NCBI RefSeq assembly: GCF_000423065.1
Contig: NZ_AUHG01000011.1
Location: 806,001 to 870,000 of the forward strand
Direction: 5' to 3'
DNA length: 64,000 bases
DNA from: Christiangramia echinicola DSM 19838
Lineage (GTDB): Bacteria > Bacteroidota > Bacteroidia > Flavobacteriales > Flavobacteriaceae
The position numbers and the translations under genes were made by a program. How positions within the stretch are numbered: the stretch's first letter is position 1; each line of letters begins with the position of its first letter. Of the stretch, positions 1-8,219 are shown piece by piece. The notes below the pieces were generated by a model. It searched no databases. It was not told the DNA's origin and saw only the letters and a list, made by a program, of their open reading frames with translations.

Positions 1-924
1 AGAGAAGCAAAAGAAGATGATCTTAGTTCAATTTTACGAGTTTTAAAAGCAAGCCTGGGAGAGACTTCATCAAAGAAGACTGAAAACGTTTGGAAATATA
101 AACATATCGATAATCCTTTTGGTAAAAGCCTGATTCTTCTTGCTGAAGAAGATAATGAAATTATTGGAGTCAGGGCTTTTATGCGCTGGCAGTGGCAAAA
201 GGGTTCAAAAATCTTTCATGCAGTTAGAGCTGTCGATACAGCAACACATCCAAAACATCAGGGTAAAGGGGTATTCAGAAAACTAACCTTAAAGGCTCTA
301 GAATTAGCAGAGGAAAGAGGTGAGTATTTCGTATTTAATACGCCTAATAGCCAGAGTAAACCAGGTTATTTGAAAATGGGATGGAGAGAAGTGGATAAAT
401 TGAAAATTCAATTACGGCCCTTAAATCCTTTTATGATAAATAGTTCTACATTTGATTATGGGGTTGCTGGCAATATATCTAGAAGCCAAGAATTAATTAA
501 ATTTTATTCTGTTAGTCAAAGAGCCACAGGCAAATTTTTCACCCCGAAATCGCTTAAATATTTAATATGGCGTTATGTTGACAATCCTCTTCAACAATAT
601 ATGGTTTTTTTTGATAAAAATTATTTTATTGCTGGTTATGTCAAACAAAGAGGAAAAATTAGTGAGTTAAGAATTTCTGAACTTATAGTTTCTACTGGCG
701 CAAGAAAACAAGCCAAATCAGTTATAATAAGTATGATTAAAACTTCGGGAGCACATATTTTAAGTTTGGCATCAAATGACGAAATTAGTTTTAAAACCAG
801 TATTATGGGTGGTTTTGGCCCTATGTTAACTATAAAAGATATTAGTTTACCTAGCGAAGATAAGCAGGAAATATTTGACTTATCCCGCTGGAATTATAGT
901 ATTGGAGACCTTGAATTGTTTTAG
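1..924 (+). CDS. GNAT-family N-acetyltransferase (5' end outside window)
   Basis: The reading frame is open from base 1 to the TAG at 922-924, so the true start lies upstream; the ATG at 181 is internal. The segment VDTATHPKHQGKGVFRKLT, shortly after that ATG, is the acetyl-CoA-binding motif A of GNAT enzymes (HPxxQGKGxF), followed by the usual helix and a LKMGW-like motif B. A less conserved C-terminal half of about 150 residues follows. Such proteins in polysaccharide loci acylate sugar amines or peptides; the substrate cannot be read from the sequence. The stop is 2 bases before the next start, so it is cotranscribed with the polymerase-like gene. Family call is good; role is inferred from the EPS context. 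Confidence 0.8.
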   Translation, partial: REAKEDDLSSILRVLKASLGETSSKKTENVWKYKHIDNPFGKSLILLAEEDNEIIGVRAFMRWQWQKGSKIFHAVRAVDTATHPKHQGKGVFRKLTLKALELAEERGEYFVFNTPNSQSKPGYLKMGWREVDKLKIQLRPLNPFMINSSTFDYGVAGNISRSQELIKFYSVSQRATGKFFTPKSLKYLIWRYVDNPLQQYMVFFDKNYFIAGYVKQRGKISELRISELIVSTGARKQAKSVIISMIKTSGAHILSLASNDEISFKTSIMGGFGPMLTIKDISLPSEDKQEIFDLSRWNYSIGDLELF

Positions 925-926
925 TA

Positions 927-2126
927 ATGTTAGGAACCTTAGTTTTATTGTTAATACTTTTTGGTATAAACCAGGCAGTTTATAACGGTCTGAGTAAAAA
1001 ACATAGCTGGTTTTCTAAAGGTTTAATGAATAATTTATTTCTTTACCATTTATTTTTCTTTGGAGTTTACTATACTTATGCAGCATTCAACAGGTCAGAT
1101 TCTAAAGCTTATTTTGAGAGACCTCAATTAATAGATGACTGGTTTTCTTTCTACGGAACCAGTACAACATTTATAGATTTTTTGTCCTGGCCATTTATAA
1201 ATTTCTTGAGCTTTAATTATGAGATGGCCATGTTGCTATTTTCTTGGTTAGGATATCTTGGGTTTGTTTATGCTTATATGTTTTTTAGGGAAAACATTCC
1301 TATAAAAATTAATGTATTCAAAAATTTTGATTTTTTAGTTCTAACTCTTTTTCTTCCAAATATGCATTTCTGGACTGCTTCGCTAGGAAAGGGAGCACCA
1401 ATATTTTTGGGTTTAATGATGTTTGCATATGCTATTAAAAAACCGAAATCTAGGTTATTCACCTTAATTCTAGGATCTATTCTCATATATTTTATCAGAC
1501 CACATGTTTTTCTTTTTGTAGCTGCCGGTACGGTTTTAGGGTATATGACCGGACGGGAAAAAATTTCTTTCGGAAAAAAATTAATGATATATGCTGGGAT
1601 GATTGGTGGGTTACTGCTGGTGCAAGATCAAATATTAGGAATGGCTGGCTTGGAAGATTCTGAAAATTTGGTTTCAGATTTTGAGGATTTTTCTGAGGAT
1701 CGAGCGGGTGGATTAAGTAATTCTGGTTCGGGTGTGGCCATCGCAAATTATCCTTTGCCCTTAAAATTGTTTACGTTTTGGTTTAGGCCTTTATTCTTTG
1801 ATGCTCCTGGGTTATTGGGATTAATAGTTTCAGTTGAAAACCTCATTTATTTATTGCTGTTTTTCAAAATATTAAAGAAGGATTTTATTTCTTTCCTTAA
1901 AAGTTCGCCTGTTACTGTAAAAATGAGTTTAACCTTATTTCTTCTTTCTTCCTTTGCTTTAACCTTTGTAATGTCTAATCTGGGAATAATCATGCGACAG
2001 AAATCTATGGTAATGTATTTCCTGTTCTTTGTTATCTATTACTATTTGGCGCAGAAGAAATATGACAAAATAGTTAAGATTAAGCGATTAAGAATGAAAA
2101 GAAATAGGGAACTTGTCATAGAGTGA
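927..2126 (+). CDS. EpsG/Wzy-like polytopic membrane protein, putative polysaccharide polymerase (copy 1)
   Basis: This 399-residue protein is almost entirely hydrophobic, with about ten membrane segments and a basic C-terminal tail (RLRMKRNRE). The size, topology and position among glycosyltransferases fit an EpsG/Wzy-type polymerase that joins lipid-linked repeat units at the outer face of the inner membrane. Conserved polar blocks shared with the paralogue at 9402-10640 are SDSKAY, NMHFW.ASLGKGAP and IRPHxFL, which are candidates for the functional site. The gene follows the acetyltransferase by 2 bases. No motif proves polymerase activity; an O-antigen ligase-like or other membrane glycan enzyme is the alternative. 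Confidence 0.65.
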   Translation: MLGTLVLLLILFGINQAVYNGLSKKHSWFSKGLMNNLFLYHLFFFGVYYTYAAFNRSDSKAYFERPQLIDDWFSFYGTSTTFIDFLSWPFINFLSFNYEMAMLLFSWLGYLGFVYAYMFFRENIPIKINVFKNFDFLVLTLFLPNMHFWTASLGKGAPIFLGLMMFAYAIKKPKSRLFTLILGSILIYFIRPHVFLFVAAGTVLGYMTGREKISFGKKLMIYAGMIGGLLLVQDQILGMAGLEDSENLVSDFEDFSEDRAGGLSNSGSGVAIANYPLPLKLFTFWFRPLFFDAPGLLGLIVSVENLIYLLLFFKILKKDFISFLKSSPVTVKMSLTLFLLSSFALTFVMSNLGIIMRQKSMVMYFLFFVIYYYLAQKKYDKIVKIKRLRMKRNRELVIE

Positions 2127-2468
2127 TATTTTGAAATTGTATAATTTAGTTTTCTGGTTTTGAGTTATAGGTTCCCGGTTTATTTTGTTTATTATTTGGG
2201 TTTCCGATTCGGGATTCAATTTTCAAATTTTTAATCCAAAATATTCAGGATGTGGTAATTATCAACTTAAAGTCACAGCTTATAAAGGGGTGTAGAGTTG
2301 GAAGGAGCTTGAAAGATATATTGCATACAGGTTTTATAAAATATAGCCAAGGAAGTTAAGAGAAGGTTCACGCCACTTCAAGAAAATTTCGCAATTTCCT
2401 GTTTAATCCTTCTGAAGCAGATTATGAGTTATATGAGGGACTAAATTTTAAGTTTTTATAGATTATTT
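2127..2468 (+). other. Intergenic stretch, no intact gene; possible gene remnant at 2360-2461
   Basis: This 342-base gap lies between the first polymerase-like gene and the deacetylase. It holds no complete reading frame and no clear terminator. A short open stretch at 2360-2461 ends at TAG (2459-2461) and reads KFRNFLFNPSEADYELYEG in protein-like style but has no start codon; another frame just upstream reads ERYIAYRFYKI before a stop. This pattern fits a decayed gene, but I recognise no family and chance cannot be excluded. Confidence 0.3.
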
Positions 2469-3443
2469 ATGGAAAATGGAGCATTAGTTATTTCACTTGA
2501 TTTTGAACTATTGTGGGGAGTGTTTGATAAAGTAAATTGGAAAGAAAAGAAACAGTATTTTCTAAACACGAGAAAGATAATTCCGGAGCTTCTCCTACTT
2601 TTTGAAAAGTATGAAATTAAATGCACCTGGGCTACCGTCGGTATGCTATTTAATGAGGCTTGGGATGAGTGGAATGAAAATATTCCGGATATACTCCCTG
2701 AATATGAGAACAGCCTTTTATCTGCATATAAGTATGGGAAATCAATCCAAATGAAAGAAACGGAGAAACTTTGCTTCGCTCCAGATATTATCAAACGAAT
2801 TAAAAAAACACCAGGACAGGAGATAGGTACTCACACGTATTCTCACTATTACTGTCTTGAAGCTGGTCAAACCATTGAAAGCTATAGGGCCGATTTAAAA
2901 AAATCCAGAGAGTTAGCAGAGAAATTTGATATAAAATTAAAATCTCTGGTATTTCCTAGAAATCAGTACAATTCAGAATACCTTAAAGTGTGTAAGGAAA
3001 TAGGTCTACAAGGGGTTAGAACCAATCCTGATGTTTGGTACTGGAATAATACACTGGAAGACAGTCTTCAGCAGAAGATATTTAGAACAGGGGATGCCTA
3101 TATCGGTTTTAACAATAAGTCTTACCAGGATATTAATGAATTATCTCTAGGCGTTACAGGTCAAAAGGCAAGCAGATTATTGAGACCAAATAGCGGAAAA
3201 CACTTTATTGATAATATTCGAATTATGAGAATTCAATCAGAGATCAGTACAGCAGCTAAGAATAAAGAAATCTACCATTTGTGGTGGCATCCGCATAACT
3301 TTGGATGGAACCCTGAAAAAAACCTCCAAGAACTGGAATTATTATTGCAACATTTTGATTCCTGTAGGAAAAAATTTGGATTTGAATCCAGGAATATGGC
3401 AGGAATTAATGAAATCACGCCTATTTCAAAAGTACATGAATAA
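2469..3443 (+). CDS. Polysaccharide deacetylase-family protein (CE4/NodB-like)
   Basis: This 324-residue protein has the NodB fold motifs: an early acidic motif SLDFELLWG (D11, E13) and the metal-binding HxxxH motif in GTHTYSHYY (H122 and H126). A third block, SLVFPRNQ, matches motif 3. A late histidine-rich stretch, HLWWHPHNF, fits the final motif. CE4 enzymes remove N- or O-acetyl groups from sugars using a divalent metal. There is no signal peptide, so this copy would act in the cytoplasm on lipid-linked or nucleotide sugars. The start ATG follows a 342-base gap, and the 3' end overlaps the next glycosyltransferase by 8 bases. The exact substrate is unknown. Confidence 0.85.
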   Translation: MENGALVISLDFELLWGVFDKVNWKEKKQYFLNTRKIIPELLLLFEKYEIKCTWATVGMLFNEAWDEWNENIPDILPEYENSLLSAYKYGKSIQMKETEKLCFAPDIIKRIKKTPGQEIGTHTYSHYYCLEAGQTIESYRADLKKSRELAEKFDIKLKSLVFPRNQYNSEYLKVCKEIGLQGVRTNPDVWYWNNTLEDSLQQKIFRTGDAYIGFNNKSYQDINELSLGVTGQKASRLLRPNSGKHFIDNIRIMRIQSEISTAAKNKEIYHLWWHPHNFGWNPEKNLQELELLLQHFDSCRKKFGFESRNMAGINEITPISKVHE

Positions 3444-4278
3444 TAAAATTTCCATCATCATTGCTTCCTATAACCGAGCATATTGCCTTCCCGATGCTAT
3501 CGAGAGTGTACTGGAGCAGTCGGGTGGTAACTGGGAACTTATAATTGTTGATGATGGCTCGAGTGATGAAACAAAAAAGGTAATTTCAAAATTTCTTACT
3601 AACGAAAGAGTTCAGTATTACTTTCAGCAAAATTCTGGGGTTTCCGCAGCGCGAAATAAAGGGGTGGAGTTAAGTAGCGGTAATCATATTATTTTTTTGG
3701 ATTCAGATGACCGTTTTTTACCCGGACTTTTTTCCGAATTAAATAAAGTTGATTATTCTTCTTATGATATTATATGCTGGCAGGTTTTAAAAAAAGTGGA
3801 TGGTAAATTATCTGTTTGGAAACCCACCAGGCTTGAAAAAATTTATAACAATATTACTGCTACCTTTTTAGCGGGAAGTATTGGTTATAAAAAGGAAGTA
3901 TTTATTGAGGCTGGAGGTTTTGATCCTAAAATGTCATTTGGCGAAAATTATGAATTAGGTATGAGAATTTCAGAACGAAAGGATTTAAAAATCAAAATTC
4001 TTGATCAACAATTTTTATCGTATACAGTCAATAATGAATTCAGAGAAAGTAATTCTTATAGCAATAAATTAGATTCTTATATACATTTATATCAAAAGCA
4101 TAAAGTAAAATATATAAAGGATAAATATTCGTACAGTCAAATCAATTATTTTTTAGGTTTTATTCATGAAAAATTAAATATGAAAGAGGAGGCGAAGAAG
4201 TTTTATACTTCATCATTCAGGATAAATCCTTTAAATCATAAAGCTTTTTTAAAGAGTTTATACTTTTTATTTAAATAA
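3436..4278 (+). CDS. Glycosyltransferase family 2
   Basis: From the ATG at 3436 the product is 280 residues and begins MNNKISIIIASYNRAYCL, the standard GT-A nucleotide-binding start. It has VDDGSSDET and later the metal-binding DSDD motif. An in-frame ATG at 3301 would add 45 residues that merely read the deacetylase gene in another frame, so 3436 is preferred. The C-terminal third is lysine-rich and may be a TPR-like helical tail. It transfers a sugar from a nucleotide donor to the growing lipid-linked unit; donor and acceptor are unknown. The 8-base overlap upstream and 1-base gap downstream indicate one transcript. Confidence 0.88.
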   Translation: MNNKISIIIASYNRAYCLPDAIESVLEQSGGNWELIIVDDGSSDETKKVISKFLTNERVQYYFQQNSGVSAARNKGVELSSGNHIIFLDSDDRFLPGLFSELNKVDYSSYDIICWQVLKKVDGKLSVWKPTRLEKIYNNITATFLAGSIGYKKEVFIEAGGFDPKMSFGENYELGMRISERKDLKIKILDQQFLSYTVNNEFRESNSYSNKLDSYIHLYQKHKVKYIKDKYSYSQINYFLGFIHEKLNMKEEAKKFYTSSFRINPLNHKAFLKSLYFLFK

Positions 4279-4279
4279 T

Positions 4280-5410
4280 ATGAAGGTATGCTTTATAATA
4301 GATACTTTGACTGGATATGGGGCAGAAAGGAGTTTAACTCAAATAATTTTACAGTTTAAAATAATTAAACCAGTTGTTATCCACTTATTCGCCGGAGACC
4401 AACTTAAGGATATTCTTCAAAAAAATAATGTAAAGGTGTATTCTTTGAATTTGAATAAAACCTGCAGGAGTCGTGAAACCACCACAGCTTTAAAACCAAT
4501 TATAAAGGCTGAAAATCCGCGAATAATTCATACTACACTATTTAGATCTGAAATGGCAGGTAGGCGATTGAAAGCAATTTTTCCTGAGATCATTTTAGTG
4601 GGCAGTTTTGTAAGTAATTCATATTCTAAACATCGGTATGGATTACTTTCGATTATAGATCGATTAAAATTGTTAAGTACCGAGTGGAGAGATAAAGCTA
4701 CAGCTAATAAGGTAGATTTCTTTATTTCTAATTCGTATGCAATTAAAGAGAATAATATAAAAGTTCTGGGCGTGCCCGAAGAAAAGGTAGAGGTTATATA
4801 TAGAGGTAGGTCAAAGGCCACTCAGTATTATTCTGATACGAAAAGAATTATTAAAGAACTTAAACTGCAGGATAAAAAAGTTTTTTTAAATATATCAAGA
4901 TTACAGGAAAGTAAAGGGCAATTGGTCCTTATAAAAGCATTCAAAAATTTTATTAAAATATATCCGGGTTCAGTGTTGCTTATTGCCGGAGAAGGAATTT
5001 TTAGAAAAGAACTTGAGAAATTTATTGAAATCAACCAACTGACCAATGTACATTTATTAGGGTATAGAACTGATATTTCTAATATTCTAGCTATTTCAGA
5101 TTTTTTTATTTTTCCTTCGTACTATGAAGGACTCCCTGGAGCTGTTATTGAATCTATTTTTTCGAGAACTCCGGTTATAATTTCAGATATTCCTGAGAAC
5201 CGAGAATGCCTTCCTGCAAACACTGCCCTGATTTTTAAAGTGGGTAACATTCTTGAAATTCAGAAAAAAATGGAAGAGGCACTTAAAATAAAAGACTGGG
5301 ATATTAGAACTAAAGCAGCATATCATTATGCAGTTGATCGATTTAATATTGATGAAATTGGAGAGAAGTATGAGAAATTTTATTTAAAAATTGAGAATAA
5401 AGTTCCTTGA
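4280..5410 (+). CDS. Glycosyltransferase family 4 (GT-B)
   Basis: This 376-residue protein starts with the GT-B N-terminal strand MKVCFIIDTLTGYGAER. Its C-terminal Rossmann half carries FLNISRLQESKGQ and LLGYRTDI, followed by the donor-site signature FPSYYEGLPGAVIESIF, which contains the E-x7-E pair of GT4 enzymes. GT4 enzymes are retaining transferases using nucleotide sugars. It is the last gene of this plus-strand run: its 3' end overlaps by 27 bases with the convergent glycosyltransferase on the other strand, and no terminator hairpin is visible between them. Confidence 0.88.
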   Translation: MKVCFIIDTLTGYGAERSLTQIILQFKIIKPVVIHLFAGDQLKDILQKNNVKVYSLNLNKTCRSRETTTALKPIIKAENPRIIHTTLFRSEMAGRRLKAIFPEIILVGSFVSNSYSKHRYGLLSIIDRLKLLSTEWRDKATANKVDFFISNSYAIKENNIKVLGVPEEKVEVIYRGRSKATQYYSDTKRIIKELKLQDKKVFLNISRLQESKGQLVLIKAFKNFIKIYPGSVLLIAGEGIFRKELEKFIEINQLTNVHLLGYRTDISNILAISDFFIFPSYYEGLPGAVIESIFSRTPVIISDIPENRECLPANTALIFKVGNILEIQKKMEEALKIKDWDIRTKAAYHYAVDRFNIDEIGEKYEKFYLKIENKVP

Positions 5411-6367
5411 TTTTAGATTTTTAACTTTCAAATATTTCCTTGTGACTTTTATCGTATTTGCTATATCGCCAGTTTTAATATGGCAAAAAAGATTTGCTTT
5501 TAATATATTTAGTAACCTGGTTTTTATAAATAGCTGCGCCTCAGTATTTTCTTGTTGAATGTAAAAAAAATGTAATTTTTCAAAAGTTAGAATTTTCGAT
5601 TTCAACTTGATCTCCTTTTCATTTTCTGTCCAGACGCCTCCTGAATGCCTTCTATAAGTAGAAGCATTAATATTCTCCAGGAACCTTGCTTTTCCGAAAT
5701 TCCCCAGAATACTTAACAAAAAACTATCTACATTTATCACTTCCATTATTTCCTCCGGAAGGTCAATTAAACAATTTCGGAAACAGGTAGTTGATAGTAA
5801 AGGATGATACAATAGACCAATTAATTCTTCCCTCGAAAGATCTTTCTCGGGTTGTTCTAAATACTGGTTTTTAGAGTCAGATTGAACTTCAAATTTTTCT
5901 TCAAACCAGTGGTAACATAATACGAAATCAGAATTTTTCATTAGAAAATCGACTTGTTTTTGAAGCTTCTTAGGATCGGTCCAATAATCATCCCCTTCAC
6001 AAAAAGCCACGAATTTTCCCCGGGCATGATAAAAATTATAAAATGCATTGAAGTTCCCCGTATTAACATTCAATACCTTAATCTTATTTGAAGGATGATG
6101 AAGAAACAGTCTGATTTTCTCGGGAAACTTTTGAGCATATTCCTTACAAATTTTTCGGGTATTATCAGAAGAAGTATCTTCCCCTAATAAGATTTCAAAT
6201 TCAAAATTTGTTTTTTGACCTAAAATAGCATCCAAACATCTTTTGATATAAAATTCGTGATTATAAGTCTGGACAAGAACACTTACAAGTATCCCACCTG
6301 GCACCTTATTAGGATAATGCTCAACTTCAGTTTGTTGATATTTGGCTTTAAATTGTTCGAAATTCAT
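5384..6367 (-). CDS. Glycosyltransferase family 2
   Basis: This 327-residue GT-A protein has a ~28-residue N-terminal lead, then VSVLVQTYNHEFYIKRCLDA and LLGEDTSSDNT. A metal-binding EGDDYWTDPKKLQKQ motif follows, typical of the GT2 subgroup common in capsule loci. It lies opposite to its neighbours together with the acyltransferase upstream of it, sharing a single base at the junction (TAATG), so the two are translationally coupled. Its C-terminus overlaps the end of the convergent GT4 gene. Sugar specificity cannot be told from sequence. Confidence 0.87.
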   Translation of the reverse strand: MNFEQFKAKYQQTEVEHYPNKVPGGILVSVLVQTYNHEFYIKRCLDAILGQKTNFEFEILLGEDTSSDNTRKICKEYAQKFPEKIRLFLHHPSNKIKVLNVNTGNFNAFYNFYHARGKFVAFCEGDDYWTDPKKLQKQVDFLMKNSDFVLCYHWFEEKFEVQSDSKNQYLEQPEKDLSREELIGLLYHPLLSTTCFRNCLIDLPEEIMEVINVDSFLLSILGNFGKARFLENINASTYRRHSGGVWTENEKEIKLKSKILTFEKLHFFYIQQENTEAQLFIKTRLLNILKANLFCHIKTGDIANTIKVTRKYLKVKNLKSRNFILNF

Positions 6368-7026
6368 TACTGTAAGAACCTATTGCCTAATACTGTTGCG
6401 TCTATCGCTCTTTTCACTGTCCCTTTGTGGCTATAAACTGAATTTTCCTTGGTGTCTTTTTCAATGGAACAATTCATACCGATAATATTTCTCCTAGCTA
6501 TGTTTACATTTTGCTTTACCGAAGCATTCAATCCAATATAACTATAACTGCCGACTCTTACATTACCGCCGGTTTTAGAGCCGCTTAATAAACTATCAGA
6601 ACATATTGTAGTATGATGCCCAAGATCTGTAGTAAATAAAATACAATTATCTTCGATATTAATGAATGGCTGTAAGACACAACCCTCATCTATAAAACAA
6701 TTAATTCCTACTTTCAAATTATCCCATTTTCTACATTTGGTTGAAACATAAGTAGCGATATTGTATTCTAATTGTATTGCACCATTTAGGATTCTTCGTC
6801 TAACATCATTGTTTCCAACTGCAATAAAAATTTCAAATTCATCAGGAGGATAGGTTTTATTCATATCCTGAAATTTTATTAGTGGTTTTCCGATAAAATT
6901 TTCTGAATTAAATAAATTTTCTTCTATGCAAAAACCATAGACCTCGTATTCTGAATCCTCATTAAAAACATATGCTACATATTCAGCGAATTTTCCAATT
7001 CCGTAAATGATCAGTTTTCTAGGCAT
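6367..7026 (-). CDS. NeuD/PglD-like hexapeptide acyltransferase
   Basis: This 219-residue protein begins with a PglD-type N-terminal domain (KLIIYGIGKFAEYVAYVF) for binding the UDP-sugar. A left-handed beta-helix follows with imperfect hexapeptide repeats (INCFIDEGCVLQPFINIEDNC and onward). The histidine pair in LGHHTTI is a candidate catalytic base, as in acetyl-CoA-dependent sugar acetyltransferases. It heads the two-gene minus-strand unit and is divergent from the lipoprotein gene at 7220. It would acetylate an amino-sugar or a hydroxyl in the EPS unit. It differs from the second PglD-like protein at 12519 and is less canonical. Confidence 0.8.
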   Translation of the reverse strand: MPRKLIIYGIGKFAEYVAYVFNEDSEYEVYGFCIEENLFNSENFIGKPLIKFQDMNKTYPPDEFEIFIAVGNNDVRRRILNGAIQLEYNIATYVSTKCRKWDNLKVGINCFIDEGCVLQPFINIEDNCILFTTDLGHHTTICSDSLLSGSKTGGNVRVGSYSYIGLNASVKQNVNIARRNIIGMNCSIEKDTKENSVYSHKGTVKRAIDATVLGNRFLQ

Positions 7027-7121
7027 AAATTCTTAGTTTCTTTTCAAAGATATCGTTTTCATTTAGATTTCTGGAAAAAGCATATATGCTTGCAGAATAT
7101 CTTTTGCGAATGTGTCCTGTC

Positions 7122-7152
7122 GGGTTTTTCTATATCCTTATCGAAAAAACCC
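7122..7152. promoter_or_regulatory. Inverted repeat in the divergent intergenic region
   Basis: GGGTTTTT at 7122-7129 pairs with AAAAACCC at 7145-7152 around a 15-base loop. It lies between the minus-strand acyltransferase start (7026) and the plus-strand lipoprotein start (7220). It could be an operator or a 5' leader hairpin; there is no U-tract placed as in a terminator. A weak -7-like TATCTTTA occurs at 7157-7164, without a matching TTG upstream. Confidence 0.3.
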
Positions 7153-7219
7153 TAATTATCTTTAAACTAAATCATTAGTCTGTTAAATTAACTTGTGATT
7201 TAATTATAAAACTATTATT

Positions 7220-8011
7220 ATGAAGAAATTTTTATTATTAGGACTTACAGTCTTCTGTTTGTCCTGTAGTGTGGAGAATGATGAAATTAACGAATTAGAA
7301 ATCTCTGAGGTGAACTTAATTACCTCAGTCGACGGATGTGCAATTTATGAACTACAGTTTGCTGATGAAGCTACTCTAGAAGTAAGAAATTTTTATGATT
7401 ATTTAGAGGTTTCGGTAATTAATCTCGGTGAAAATCAATTTAATAGTCTAAGTATTCATTTTGCTGAAACTGAAAATGAATTCCCAAGAACTGGAAAGGG
7501 CGATCTTAATGCTTCTAAGTTTTACTATTCTCAAAATGTTGATAAAGGTACTAATGAGGTTAAGGTAAACTTCACCTTTGATGAGCTTGGCCTTATGGTT
7601 GGCGATGAAATATTAATAACATCAATTGCTGAATTTGGTTCCGGTAAAAATAAATCTAAAATTATTGCGACAGATTCGGAGTTGACAGATGGTACTTATT
7701 ACTTCGAATATCTTGTTGAAGAATTTAAGTATTATGCCGGTAACGATCATATTAGAGAAATAACACTATCTGATGCGGTTGCTATACCAAGTTGGGATGA
7801 GGTAAGAAAATTATATGCTGGAATGCTTGATCCCGGAGTGCCGAAGAAAGCAGGAGATTACAACCCTAGTATATGGGATATTATAAACGATTTCAATGAT
7901 CCGAATAGAGCATCTAAAGTAGATGACTATACTACAACTTATACTTTAGGATCTGGGGAGTGTTCAGACTCTGTAGAACTAACTTTAAAAGTGGTTCCAG
8001 ATCCACTATAA
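7220..8011 (+). CDS. Secreted lipoprotein with one copy of an SWDEVRKLY repeat domain
   Basis: This 263-residue protein has a lipoprotein signal (MKKFLLLGLTVFCLSC, lipid Cys at 16) followed by acidic residues, which in Bacteroidota favours surface exposure. Residues about 40-165 form a beta-rich domain I do not recognise. Residues 172-261 are one copy of the ~90-residue repeat found three times in the next gene, with conserved SWDEVRKLY, PSIWDII and DYTTTYTL blocks. In this copy the first Cys of the repeat is replaced by Tyr, while the late Cys (GECSDS) remains. It is flanked by a hairpin upstream and a terminator downstream, so it is probably transcribed alone. Function unknown; EPS anchoring or cell-surface adhesion is an inference from location. 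Confidence 0.8.
   Translation: MKKFLLLGLTVFCLSCSVENDEINELEISEVNLITSVDGCAIYELQFADEATLEVRNFYDYLEVSVINLGENQFNSLSIHFAETENEFPRTGKGDLNASKFYYSQNVDKGTNEVKVNFTFDELGLMVGDEILITSIAEFGSGKNKSKIIATDSELTDGTYYFEYLVEEFKYYAGNDHIREITLSDAVAIPSWDEVRKLYAGMLDPGVPKKAGDYNPSIWDIINDFNDPNRASKVDDYTTTYTLGSGECSDSVELTLKVVPDPL
7733..8002 (+). repeat. SWDEVRKLY repeat, single copy in the first lipoprotein
   Basis: Encodes residues 172-261 (YYAGNDHIRE to VVPD). It aligns by eye along its full length with the three copies at 8349-9188, including SWDEVRKLY, the D.NPSIWDII block and the closing CSDSVELT..VVPD. Confidence 0.85.
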
Positions 8012-8030
8012 ATTCCAGAATAAATTTTTG

Positions 8031-8070
8031 AAAAGCGGTGCAGTTATTAAATTGTATCGCTTTTATTTTT
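8031..8070 (+). terminator. Rho-independent terminator after the first lipoprotein gene
   Basis: A 15-pair stem with some G-U pairs (8031-8045 with 8050-8064), a 4-base loop (ATTA) and a T-rich tail up to 8070. It lies 20 bases after the stop codon at 8011. Confidence 0.75.
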
Positions 8071-8162
8071 ACTACAAATTATTTCATAAACCTTCCAAAT
8101 AAAAGCTTAAAGTAAGAGGCTACTGTAGATTTAACAAGTATTTCCCCCAGATAACGAATTAA

Positions 8163-8194
8163 TTGAATTCATGTATTCAGATATCCTACATTTA
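8163..8194 (+). promoter_or_regulatory. Possible Bacteroidota promoter and leader hairpin of the repeat lipoprotein
   Basis: TTG at 8163-8165 and TACATTTA at 8187-8194 match the TTG / TAnnTTTG pattern except for the last base, with a 21-base spacer. A short inverted repeat TTTAGAA / TTCTAAA (8191-8197 and 8203-8209) overlaps the likely start of the transcript. The gene starts at 8220. Pattern match only. Confidence 0.35.
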
Positions 8195-8219
8195 GAAAAC
8201 CATTCTAAATTATATACTA

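Noticed and set aside
3301-3435. Upstream ATG extension of the GT2 gene
   Set aside because: The extra 45 residues read the deacetylase gene in another frame and precede the normal GT-A start SIIIASYNR.
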